DNA from: Nonomuraea aurantiaca
GTDB lineage: Bacteria > Actinomycetota > Actinomycetes > Streptosporangiales > Streptosporangiaceae
NCBI RefSeq assembly: GCF_020215705.1
Contig: NZ_JAIWNB010000016.1
Span: forward strand, 1-64,000
DNA: 64,000 nt
Direction: 5' to 3'
Positions within the stretch are counted from its first letter, which is position 1; the number at the start of each line of letters is the position of its first letter. This document shows positions 41,240 through 48,729 of this stretch, piece by piece. The notes under the pieces were generated by a model. It ran no database searches, was not told the DNA's origin, and worked only from the letters and a program-made list of their open reading frames with translations. The translations under genes and the position numbers were made by a program.

Positions 41240-41763
41240 CGCTCGCGCACCGCCGCCGTCAGCGCGTCCAGCCGGGCCTGGGTGACGTCGATCCACCGCA
41301 GGTCGGCCTCGAGGCGGAACAGCCCGTGATCGGCCAGCAGCGCGTCGACGAGATTGCCGCCGCGCTTGACCTCGGTCAGCTCACGCATGCGCCGCAGATG
41401 CGTCGCACGCTGGGCGTCGAGGTAACCCGCCGCGTCACGGCCCAGCATCAGGGCCAGCACGACCTTGGTGAACAGCACGGTCTGCAGGTACGGCTCGGCC
41501 GCCACCGGCTCGGCCAGCCACTCCTCGACCTCGCCCGTGCCCACCGGGGTGATGGCGTAGCGCTTACGGTCGGGCCCGTCGCCCGGCTCGCTCGGCCCGG
41601 CGGTGATCTTGCCGTCTCTGGCCAGCCGGCCGAGCGTGGAATAGACCTGGCCGAAGGGCAGGGGCTTACCGCGGCCGAAGAAGGTGTCGTAGTCGCGTTT
41701 CAGGTCGTAGCCGTGACTCGGCTCCCGTTCCAGCAGGCCGAGCAAGGCGAGGGGGACGCTCAT
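41236..41763 (-). CDS. PadR family transcriptional regulator (175 aa)
   Basis: PadR signature at the N-terminus: MSVPLALLGLLEREPSHGYDL followed by VYSTLGRLARDGKITAGPSEPGDGPDRKRYAITPVG (core YSTLGRLARDGKI, PDRKRYAITPVG), with a C-terminal Vir_act_alpha dimerisation region. Four genes in one direction follow with overlapping starts. A palindrome 11 bp upstream is its likely operator. PadR proteins next to LolD/MacB-like exporters typically repress them until a drug or stress signal is bound. Confidence 0.94.
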   Translation of the reverse strand: MSVPLALLGLLEREPSHGYDLKRDYDTFFGRGKPLPFGQVYSTLGRLARDGKITAGPSEPGDGPDRKRYAITPVGTGEVEEWLAEPVAAEPYLQTVLFTKVVLALMLGRDAAGYLDAQRATHLRRMRELTEVKRGGNLVDALLADHGLFRLEADLRWIDVTQARLDALTAAVRER

Positions 41764-41773
41764 GAGGCGCCAC

Positions 41774-41790
41774 TATACCCCGAGGGTATA
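41774..41790. promoter_or_regulatory. PadR operator palindrome
   Basis: TATACCC (41774-41780), 3-bp spacer, GGGTATA (41784-41790): perfect 7-bp arms, immediately upstream of the padR ATG at 41763. PadR proteins bind AT-rich interrupted palindromes of this size, so autoregulation and operon control are likely. Confidence 0.8.
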
Positions 41791-41914
41791 TACGCCGGTG
41801 ATAAGCCACGGCGATCTCCCGGCCCGGACCGTCGCGCCATGAGATCCAGTGTCAGGCGAGAGGGGGATTGCCCGCGATCCCGGACCGGGCCTCAAGGTGA
41901 GAGAGACTGAGCCC

Positions 41915-42763
41915 ATGACGAGGGAAACCCGCGGACACGGACCCGCCATCGACGGAGAGGACGCTGAGTCTGCCGGGACAGACGGCTTCACCGTCGGCCG
42001 CGCGGCCGCGCTCGTCGGAATCAGCGTACGAACGCTGCACCACTGGGACGACGTCGGCCTCGTCCGCCCGAGCGGCCGCACCTGGGCCGGATACCGGGTG
42101 TACTCGACCGAGGACGTCACCAGGATCCACCGGGTGCTCGTCTACAAGGAGCTCGGATTCTCGCTCGCCGAAATCGGCCGGGTGCTCGACGACCCGGCCA
42201 CCGACGCGCGCGAGCACCTACGCCGGCAGCGGTCACTTCTGGTCGAGCGCATCACCCGCCTCCAGGCGATGGTCCGCGCGGTCGATCGCGTGACGGAGGC
42301 CGCCGACTCAGGCATGCGGCTGACCCCGGAAGAGCAGGTCGAGATCTTCGGCAGCCACTGGAAGCCCACTTGGACCGAGGAGGCGGCGAACCGCTGGGGC
42401 GAGAGCGCGCAGTGGGCCCAGTACCTCGAGCGAGCCGCCGACAGGACACCGCAGGACTGGAAGCGGATGGCGGCAGAGGCGGACGCGCTGAACACCGACC
42501 TCGCCGCCGCCAAGCGCACCGGGGTCGCGCCCGGCACCGACGAGGCGAACACGCTCGCCGAGCGGCACCGCGCGTCGATCTCACAGCACTTCGACTGTAC
42601 GCGGGCGATGCAGGTGTGCATCCTGCGGATGCACGCCGGGGACCCGCGCTTCGCGGAGTACTACGACACCCTTGAGCCGGGACTGGCCGTCTGGCTGCGC
42701 GACGTGATCTTCGCGAGCGCGGCCGCCCACGGCGTGGACCCGGACTCCGCGACCTGGGAGTGA
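41915..42763 (+). CDS. MerR family regulator with TipAS-type antibiotic-recognition domain (282 aa)
   Basis: A 24-residue N-terminal extension precedes the MerR HTH: FTVGRAAALVGISVRTLHHWDDVGL, then GYRVYSTEDVTRIHRVLVYKELGFSLAEIG (core GFSLAEIGRVLDD). A dimerisation coiled coil around residues 100-130 (RRQRSLLVERITRLQAMV) leads to a TipAS-like globin-fold domain with GEESAQWAQYL-type helices (SAQWAQYLERA) and HFDCTRAMQVCILRMHAGDPRFAEYYD (core HFDCTRAMQVC). The Cys in HFDC matches the position where TipA binds thiopeptides covalently, from memory. Expected to activate its target promoters when antibiotic is bound. Confidence 0.9.
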   Translation: MTRETRGHGPAIDGEDAESAGTDGFTVGRAAALVGISVRTLHHWDDVGLVRPSGRTWAGYRVYSTEDVTRIHRVLVYKELGFSLAEIGRVLDDPATDAREHLRRQRSLLVERITRLQAMVRAVDRVTEAADSGMRLTPEEQVEIFGSHWKPTWTEEAANRWGESAQWAQYLERAADRTPQDWKRMAAEADALNTDLAAAKRTGVAPGTDEANTLAERHRASISQHFDCTRAMQVCILRMHAGDPRFAEYYDTLEPGLAVWLRDVIFASAAAHGVDPDSATWE

Positions 42764-42798
42764 TCGCGCCCCGGTGCGGAGACGGTTACCCTGATCAT

Positions 42799-43194
42799 GT
42801 GACGGACGCGATCCAGGTCGAGCGCATGCCGGCCACCATGCGAGCCGCCAGGTTCGTCATGACCCTCGAGGTGGCCTTCAGCCTCGTGGGGCTCGCCATC
42901 ATGATCGGCACGATCGCTTTCGCCTTCAGTGGGCCGTTCCTCCTGCTGCTGCTCTACACCGCGGTGATCACCGCGTTCATGTGCTGGCTGCTCTCCCGCT
43001 GGTCTTCGCGACGTAAACGCGTGCGCTGGGGTGCCATCGCCGTCGAAGTGGTCTCGGTCGGTGGTTTCCTCCTCATGAACGCGATCGACGGCGGTTTCGG
43101 CTGGGTCAGGCTGGTCTCGCCCGGCACGCTCATACCGCTGGCGCTAGTCATCATGCTGCTCACGCCATCGGCGGCTCGCTGGTTCGACCGCTGA
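42799..43194 (+). CDS. Small membrane protein of unknown function (131 aa)
   Basis: GTG 42799. Four hydrophobic helices: roughly residues 17-38 (MTLEVAFSLVGLAIMIGTIAF), 41-62 (FLLLLLYTAVITAFMCWLLS), 68-90 and 97-118, separated by a basic loop RWSSRRKRVRW. No motif I can name. It follows the MerR gene by 35 bp and may be cotranscribed; a TipA-type regulator controlling a small membrane protein would be compatible with resistance, but nothing in the sequence proves it. Confidence 0.7.
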   Translation: MTDAIQVERMPATMRAARFVMTLEVAFSLVGLAIMIGTIAFAFSGPFLLLLLYTAVITAFMCWLLSRWSSRRKRVRWGAIAVEVVSVGGFLLMNAIDGGFGWVRLVSPGTLIPLALVIMLLTPSAARWFDR

Positions 43195-43347
43195 TGACAT
43201 AGCGACCGCACAGGCCCTCTCCAGCACGCTCAGCGGACGCCCGCTTGGCGATTGGGCGCCCAGAGCTGGTCGGCGTCATGGCCGCGTGTTGGCAAGCTGT
43301 GACCCCCGGCACGGTACGAAGCGATCGCTCCGGGCAGAGGAGGCCCC

Positions 43348-44472
43348 GTGCCGGAACCCTCTGATCACTCCACCGCGCAGGCCCCGGGCGAGGCCCGGAC
43401 CGTTCGAGAGGAACACCCGTCGCTGCCGTTCGGCCGCCCCGGCCGTCCCTTCGGCAGCAACCCCTTCCTCTTCGGCTTCACCGCCGCCCTCGGCGTGCTG
43501 GCCGCCTGGCTGCTGGTCCAGGCGATGACGGCCGCCGTCTCGATACTGATCTTGATCGTGACGTCGCTGTTCCTCGCCGTGGGGCTCAACCCCATGGTGG
43601 AATGGCTGGAAGAGCGGCACCTGCCGCGCTGGCTGGCGATCACCCTGGTGTTCGTCGCGGTGATCGCGTTTTTCGCGGTCTTCGTCATCGCGGTCGTGCC
43701 CGCCGTCTCCCAGCAGAGCGGCCAGTTCGTCGAGCAGTTACCCACCTACATCAGCCAGTTGCAGAACAACCCGCAGGTGCGCGAGCTCGATCAGCGCTTC
43801 GGCCTGCTGGAGCAGGCTCAGGCCTACCTCACCGGCGGCCAGGTCGGACAGCAGTTGTTCGGCGGGCTGCTCGGTGCGGCCAGCGTCGTGGTCAGCGCGG
43901 TCTTCTCCGCCATCACGGGACTGATCCTGACGCTGTACTTCCTCGCCGCGCTGCCCTCCATCATCCGGGTCGGCTACCGGCTGGTCCCCAGGAGCCGGCG
44001 GCCGCGCGTACAGATGCTGGGCGATCAGATCTTCAAGAGTGTCGGCGGGTACGTGGCCGGGAACCTGCTCATCTCCCTGATCGCCGGGGTGACCTCGTTC
44101 ATGTTCCTGTCGATCGCCGGCGTGCCCTACGCGCTGGCGTTGTCCATCATCGTGGCGGTCACCGACCTGATACCGCTGATCGGCGCCGGGATCGGGGCGA
44201 CCATGGCCATTTTGGTGGCCCTGTTCGTGTCGTTTCCGGTGGCCATCGCCACGCTGGTGTTCTTCATCATCTACCAGCAGATCGAGAACTACCTGATCGC
44301 GCCGCGGGTGATGAAGTCCTCCGTCGACGTACCCCCTGCCACCACCATCGTTGCCGCGCTGATCGGCGGTGCGCTGCTCGGCGTGGTGGGCGCGCTGCTG
44401 GCCATCCCGGCCGCCGCCGCCCTCCAGCTGATCACGGCCGAGGTGGTGCTGCCGCGCCAGGAACGCCACTGA
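43348..44472 (+). CDS. AI-2E family transporter (YdiK/PerM-type, 374 aa)
   Basis: GTG 43348 with GAGGAGG upstream. The 40-residue N-terminus is charged and Pro-rich; then about seven helices. The AI-2E_transport pattern is clear: LLIVTSLFLAVGLNPMVEWLEERHLPRWLAI (core LNPMVEWLEERHLPRW), a soluble helical part (SGQFVEQLPTYISQLQNNP), then YVAGNLLISLIAGVTSFMFL and PLIGAGIGATMAILVAL. Members export autoinducer-2 or act as Na+/H+ antiporters; substrate not inferable. Convergent with the FUSC gene. Confidence 0.92.
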   Translation: MPEPSDHSTAQAPGEARTVREEHPSLPFGRPGRPFGSNPFLFGFTAALGVLAAWLLVQAMTAAVSILILIVTSLFLAVGLNPMVEWLEERHLPRWLAITLVFVAVIAFFAVFVIAVVPAVSQQSGQFVEQLPTYISQLQNNPQVRELDQRFGLLEQAQAYLTGGQVGQQLFGGLLGAASVVVSAVFSAITGLILTLYFLAALPSIIRVGYRLVPRSRRPRVQMLGDQIFKSVGGYVAGNLLISLIAGVTSFMFLSIAGVPYALALSIIVAVTDLIPLIGAGIGATMAILVALFVSFPVAIATLVFFIIYQQIENYLIAPRVMKSSVDVPPATTIVAALIGGALLGVVGALLAIPAAAALQLITAEVVLPRQERH

Positions 44473-44490
44473 CCCTGGCGGCCGTGGTTC

Positions 44491-45678
44491 TCAGTGAGGG
44501 CCTTGGGCGGGCGCGACCATGGTCGGGTCGTGTCCGTCGGCCAGGAGGATCATGATGCGGTGGGCGTCGGTGAGCAGGCTGCCGCTGACGGCCCACCCCT
44601 GGGGGTGGTCGACCTGACCGGTCTGGATCTCGGCGCTCATCTCCTCGTGGATCCCCGTGGCCTGGGCGTGCGCGCGGGCCAGCTGGTCCCGGATGGGGGC
44701 GGGGTCGTCGGCGTGCCGGACCTGAAGAGTCATGATGTCGGCGAGCTGGTCCAGCAGGTCGGCGTAGTCGCGGGCGAACGCGTCGCTGACGTCGGTCGCG
44801 CTGGACGGCGGGGTGTGGCGGTGGTCGAGGTGGGCCAGCGCCTGGATGATGGCGCTGGTGTGGGTGCTGACCGCGGCCATGGTCCGCAGTTGCGGGGTGT
44901 GGTCGCGGCCGGGTGGCACGGTAAGGCGGCGCAGGTTGTAGCGACGGCTCTCGGCGTCGGCCGCCACGGCGGCCTCGGCGGCGGCCAGGCGCTCCGTCAA
45001 CCGGGTGGCCTGGGCCTGCCACTCGGCCAGGCCGGACAGGTCCCAGCCTTTGCGCAGCCCCTCGGCCACGTCGCCGAGCAGCTCAGCGCCCTGCTCGGCC
45101 AGGCGCCGGACGGCCGCGTCGGGGCGGCGGTGATACAGCGGCGGCCACAGCAAGGTGTTGATGGCGGCCCCGCACACCGCGCCCATGGCGGTGGCGATGG
45201 TGTAGGCCAGCAGGTAGCGCTCCTGAGAGGTGGCGCCAAAGGAGAGCATGAGGACGGCGGTGGTGGCCACGTCGGTGCCGTGCCTGCCCATCCGGCGCCA
45301 GCGCGCGGCCAGCAGCGCGGGCGGGATGACCAGCACGAGGCTGAGCGCGGTCAGCCCGATCAGGGAGCCGATGCTGCCGGCCAGGATGACGCCGGTGGCC
45401 ACCGCGGCGACCCGGCGTAACCCGTTGGTCAGGGTCTGGTACACCGTGGCGTGCACCATGATCACGGCCGTGGCGGGCGCGATCCAGATGCTCTCGTGCG
45501 GCAGCAGCCGGCTGGCCAGGAACCAGGCCAGCACGGCGGCCAGGGTGGCTTTGCCGATCTGGCGGACCTGCAGCCGTTGGTGGGAGCCCTTGGTGGCCAG
45601 CCCCCGCAGGCTGGTGCGGATGTAGGCGAGCTCACCTCGCACCGTACGCGCTAGTCGGCCACGCCAGGAACGGATCAC
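44491..45678 (-). CDS. FUSC family / aromatic acid exporter-like membrane protein (395 aa)
   Basis: Six N-terminal helices (about residues 30-175), including LAAVLAWFLASRLLPHESIWIAPATAVIMVHATVYQTL (core LLPHESIWIAPATAVIMV), the FUSC/ArAE signature, followed by a long cytoplasmic helical region (LTERLAAAEAAVAADAESRRYNL) with His-rich DHRHTPP. GTG 45678 starts right at the edge of an 18-bp near-palindrome. Members export p-hydroxybenzoate-type aromatics or fusaric acid. No regulator of the LysR type is adjacent; it is convergent with AI-2E and in line with the flavoprotein. Confidence 0.88.
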   Translation of the reverse strand: MIRSWRGRLARTVRGELAYIRTSLRGLATKGSHQRLQVRQIGKATLAAVLAWFLASRLLPHESIWIAPATAVIMVHATVYQTLTNGLRRVAAVATGVILAGSIGSLIGLTALSLVLVIPPALLAARWRRMGRHGTDVATTAVLMLSFGATSQERYLLAYTIATAMGAVCGAAINTLLWPPLYHRRPDAAVRRLAEQGAELLGDVAEGLRKGWDLSGLAEWQAQATRLTERLAAAEAAVAADAESRRYNLRRLTVPPGRDHTPQLRTMAAVSTHTSAIIQALAHLDHRHTPPSSATDVSDAFARDYADLLDQLADIMTLQVRHADDPAPIRDQLARAHAQATGIHEEMSAEIQTGQVDHPQGWAVSGSLLTDAHRIMILLADGHDPTMVAPAQGPH

Positions 45679-45696
45679 GACATGTCATGATATGTC
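45679..45696. promoter_or_regulatory. Near-perfect palindrome abutting the FUSC start
   Basis: GACATGTCATGATATGTC reads GACATATCATGACATGTC on the other strand, differing only at one symmetric pair. It touches the GTG at 45678, leaving no space for a normal ribosome binding site, so the transcript may be leaderless and the palindrome an operator. Confidence 0.6.
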
Positions 45697-45725
45697 CCGC
45701 GAGGACGGCGACCTGCACCGATGGT

Positions 45726-46745
45726 TCACAGGCCGTGGCGGCTGTCGCCCATCGCCAGTTCGCACAGACGCGCTTCCGCCTCGGCCGAGAACGGGTCCCG
45801 GTAGGCGGCCACCGCCTCTCGGGTCTCCTCGGCGATCAGGTCGGCGTTGATCTGGGCCCCCGCGGTGGCGCCCGCCGCCGCGGCGGTGCCCACCTGGGCG
45901 ACCAGATCGCTGACATTGCCCGCGGCCCAGACCCCCGGCACGCCTGTACGGCCGGTCGCGTCGGCGGGGATGTACTCGCCGGCTCCCGTGGCATGTTCGA
46001 CCGGCCGCAGCCCGAGCGCCGCCAGGAAACCGGCGCGCGCCACCATACGCGCGGAGACCGCCATCACCTCGCGCCGGACCAGCGTGCCGTCGCCCAGCCG
46101 TACTCCCACGATGCGGTCCTCGACGATCTCCAGGGACGCCACCTCGCCGTCCACCACGGGGATGCCGCGAGCGGCCAGCCGCTCGGCCTCCTCGCCGTCC
46201 GGCGGCGGCATGGTGTGGGAGAAGAGCGTGACGTCGGCGCTCCATTGACGCAGCAGCAGCGCCTGGTGCACCGCCGTCGGCCCACTGGCCAGCACGCCGA
46301 TGGCCCGGTCTCGAACCTCCCAGCCGTGGCAGTACGGACAATGGATCACATCCCTCCCCCACCGAGCCCGCAGCCCCGGCACGTCCGGCAGTTCGTCGAC
46401 CAGCCCGGCGGCCACCAGGAGCCGGCGCGCCCGGACGGACCTGCCGTCGGCCAGCGCCACGGTGAACCCCTTGGCGTCCCGGACCGCCGTGGCGACCTCC
46501 CCGGCCACCACGTGACCGCCGTAGCCGCGGACCTCGGCCCGGCCACGCTCCAGCAACTCGACCGGGCGGATTCCTTCCCGGCCCAGCAGCCCGTGTACGC
46601 CCTCCGCCGGGGCGTTGCGCGGGGCCCCCGCGTCGATCACCGCCACCGACCGCCGCGCCCGAGCGAGCATCAGCGCCCCGCTCAACCCCGCGGCGCCACC
46701 GCCGACCACCACCACGTCATAGCCGTCCCTCAGCTGATCGGTCAC
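45726..46745 (-). CDS. Thioredoxin-reductase-like FAD/NAD(P) oxidoreductase (339 aa)
   Basis: GTG 46745 is preceded by GGAGGT at the right distance, so the longer start at 46754 is rejected. FAD-binding GGGAAGLSGALMLARARRSVAV, redox-active pair in VIHCPYCHGWEVRDRAIGVL (Cys-x-x-Cys) and the C-terminal FAD motif TGVPGVWAAGNVSDLVAQVG (core GVWAAGNVSD). Size and motif order match actinobacterial thioredoxin-reductase-like flavoproteins, but no thioredoxin gene lies beside it. Upstream is the divergent TetR with a C-terminal extension, sharing a 258-bp promoter region. Confidence 0.92.
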   Translation of the reverse strand: MTDQLRDGYDVVVVGGGAAGLSGALMLARARRSVAVIDAGAPRNAPAEGVHGLLGREGIRPVELLERGRAEVRGYGGHVVAGEVATAVRDAKGFTVALADGRSVRARRLLVAAGLVDELPDVPGLRARWGRDVIHCPYCHGWEVRDRAIGVLASGPTAVHQALLLRQWSADVTLFSHTMPPPDGEEAERLAARGIPVVDGEVASLEIVEDRIVGVRLGDGTLVRREVMAVSARMVARAGFLAALGLRPVEHATGAGEYIPADATGRTGVPGVWAAGNVSDLVAQVGTAAAAGATAGAQINADLIAEETREAVAAYRDPFSAEAEARLCELAMGDSRHGL

Positions 46746-46801
46746 CTTGACCACCTCCGCGACGAACTATGCGACCCCAGCGACCGCTTGCGCAAACATT
46801 G

Positions 46802-46816
46802 TTGCTGATACAGCAA
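46802..46816. promoter_or_regulatory. Inverted repeat near flavoprotein promoter
   Basis: TTGCTG (46802-46807) and CAGCAA (46811-46816) are exact inverse repeats spaced 3 bp, about 57 bp upstream of the flavoprotein start in the divergent region. Candidate operator for the divergent TetR. Confidence 0.5.
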
Positions 46817-46943
46817 AGCGTGGCCGGATCCGTGGCGACTTCCCTCCGGCACCGCCGGGCACCGCGACGCCCCCCCGGACATCCCCACGTCCGGCGTCAC
46901 CGCCGTGGACTGCCTGCGGATGTACACCAGGCCACAGTCAGAT

Positions 46944-46955
46944 GATGCATGCATC
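46944..46955. promoter_or_regulatory. Perfect 12-bp palindrome near tetR promoter
   Basis: GATGCATGCATC reads the same on both strands and lies 48 bp before the TetR start at 47004, followed by the AT-rich TTCTTAGTATCC. A likely TetR-dimer site for autoregulation, different from the TTGCTG/CAGCAA element on the other side. Confidence 0.65.
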
Positions 46956-47003
46956 CGAATGTTCTTAGTATCCTGTGACCATGTTGGGGACGAAGAGGTG
47001 GCG

Positions 47004-48068
47004 ATGGTCAGGCTGACCCGGGCGCAGCAGCAGGAACGCACCAGAGCGGCCGTCCTGGCCGCCGCGCGGGAGGAGTTCGGCGAGCGCGGATACGCCGACG
47101 CCAAGGTCGACCGGATCGCGGAGCGAGCGGAGCTCACCCGGGGCGCGGTCTACTCGAACTTCCCGAGCAAGCGCGCGCTCTACCTGGCGGTCCTGGTCGA
47201 CTCGATCGAGGGCTCGGACCTCCCTGAGGCGCCGTCGCCGCCCGGGCTGGGTGGCGCGTTGGGCGCGTTCGCCCGTAGCTGGCTCGACCGCCTGCCGCTG
47301 ACCGGCGACACGCCCGCCGACGGAAGCCTGCGACTGCGCTCGCTGGCCGGGGTGTTCGACGACGGGCCGGGCCGCACCGCGCTGGCGCAGGTCACCAGGC
47401 TGGAGGCGCTGCTGCTCGCGCTCGCTCTGGAGTCACGCCCGCCGCGCCACCCGCGCCGCGTACGGCTGGCCGAACTGGTCCTCACGCTGCTGAACGGGGC
47501 CGGCCACCTGGCCGATACGGCGCCCGGAGTCGCCGACCCCTTCGACGTGGCACGGGCCTGCGAGCACCTGGCCGGCCTCGACCTCGCCGACACGTGGGAC
47601 CCGCCGCATCTGCCCTTCGTCGCCCCCGCCCAGTCTGTCCAGGACCCCTGGGAGCCGCCCGCCGAGATGCCGGATCAGATCACCGGCCGGCGGGTCGGGT
47701 TCGACGCCGACGGCGTGATCGCGGTCCTCGGCGCCGGCCGGTTGGAGGCGGCGGAGGAAGCCGTCCGCGCCGCCCGGCCGGGCGACCGGATCACCGTGGC
47801 CGTGGTGGCGGGCGATCCCGCCGAGATCGGACGTCTCGTGCGGCTCAGGGTCGGCGACATCAGCGGGTGCCTGCGGCGGGTGTTCGCACCGGAGGCCCGG
47901 CCGGGCCTCCGGCTCGTCCTCGACGACCACGCCACCATCGCCTCCGCCGTCGGCCTCGCGGACCCCGGCGACGCCACCGAGGCCGCGGTACGCGTACAGG
48001 CGGGCAGGATCGTCGCCCGAGCCCGCGGACGCGGCGCGGCCCACGCCGTCGCGACCGCGGGAAGATGA
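47004..48068 (+). CDS. TetR regulator with long, possibly thioredoxin-fold C-terminal extension (354 aa)
   Basis: HTH residues about 10-58: EFGERGYADAKVDRIAERAEL then TRGAVYSNFPSKRALYLAVL (core GAVYSNFPSKRALY). A usual TetR ligand domain ends near residue 205. The further 150 residues begin DPWEPPAEM and GRRVGFDADGVIAVLGAGRLE. They look like an alpha/beta domain whose last strands (VQAGRIVARARGRGAAHAV preceded by DDHATIASAVGLADPGD) recall a degenerate peroxiredoxin/thioredoxin fold without C-x-x-C. It is divergent from the thioredoxin-reductase-like flavoprotein, fitting a redox-sensing role. The fold assignment is tentative; the extension itself is clear. Confidence 0.8.
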   Translation: MVRLTRAQQQERTRAAVLAAAREEFGERGYADAKVDRIAERAELTRGAVYSNFPSKRALYLAVLVDSIEGSDLPEAPSPPGLGGALGAFARSWLDRLPLTGDTPADGSLRLRSLAGVFDDGPGRTALAQVTRLEALLLALALESRPPRHPRRVRLAELVLTLLNGAGHLADTAPGVADPFDVARACEHLAGLDLADTWDPPHLPFVAPAQSVQDPWEPPAEMPDQITGRRVGFDADGVIAVLGAGRLEAAEEAVRAARPGDRITVAVVAGDPAEIGRLVRLRVGDISGCLRRVFAPEARPGLRLVLDDHATIASAVGLADPGDATEAAVRVQAGRIVARARGRGAAHAVATAGR

Positions 48069-48132
48069 CGCCGCGCGGCTCATGAGAAGATCCCCTCACT
48101 GTTTGGGCTGGTTTCGACCGTTGAGGTGGTCT

Positions 48133-48693
48133 ATGTACGCGATCCCCCTGGGTGACGACGGCGCGGAGCTGCGCCCGCTTGAGCCGTGGCGGGCCGCGGA
48201 GTTCCTCGCCCACATGGACCGGGGGCGGGAGTTCATCGGGCAGCACATCGCGCTGCCGGACGTCGTGACGGACCTGGAGTCGAGCCGCTCGTACCTGCGG
48301 GCGTACGCCGAGAAGGCCGCGGCCGACGTGGGCCGGATCTACGGCATCTGGACGGACGGCGAACTGGTCGGCGGGGTGCTCTTCCGGACGATGGACGTCG
48401 AGCAGGGCAACGCCGAGGTGGGCTGCTGGCTGGAGCCCGCCGCGGCGGGCAAGGGCCTGGTGACCAGGGCCGCGCGGGTGATCATCGATTGGGCCGTCGA
48501 GGAGCGGGGCGTCCACCGCGTGGAGTGGGTGGTCTCGGCGGAGAACGCGGCCAGCATCGCGGTGGCCCAGCGCCTCGGGATGACGAAGGACGGCGTGCTG
48601 CGCGAGAGCTACTCCTATCGGGGGAAGCGGCTCGACATGGAGGTCTGGTCGGTGCTCGCGCCGGAGTGGCGGGCGGGCGGGCAGGCGCATTAG
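48133..48693 (+). CDS. GNAT family N-acetyltransferase, RimJ/RimL-like (186 aa)
   Basis: ATG 48133 with TGAGGTGG. Acetyltransf_3 pattern: LRPLEPWRAAEFLAHMDRGREF; GGVLFRTMDVEQGNAEVGCWLEPAAAGKGLVTRAARVIIDWA in part EVGCWLEPAAAGKGLVTRA (acetyl-CoA pyrophosphate loop, here A-A-G-K-G); VEWVVSAENAASIAVAQRLGM and YRGKRLDMEVWSVL. Family members acetylate protein N-termini or small molecules. It follows the TetR stop by 64 bp and is convergent with the toxin-like gene; no immunity role is implied. Confidence 0.93.
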   Translation: MYAIPLGDDGAELRPLEPWRAAEFLAHMDRGREFIGQHIALPDVVTDLESSRSYLRAYAEKAAADVGRIYGIWTDGELVGGVLFRTMDVEQGNAEVGCWLEPAAAGKGLVTRAARVIIDWAVEERGVHRVEWVVSAENAASIAVAQRLGMTKDGVLRESYSYRGKRLDMEVWSVLAPEWRAGGQAH

Positions 48694-48729
48694 AGCGATG
48701 CGCGCCGCTCCCCCGCCCGGCCGCTGATC

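Noticed and set aside
48133..48693. GNAT gene as immunity protein for the toxin-like gene
   Set aside because: Convergent orientation and normal RimJ/L-like motifs; immunity genes usually follow the toxin on the same strand.
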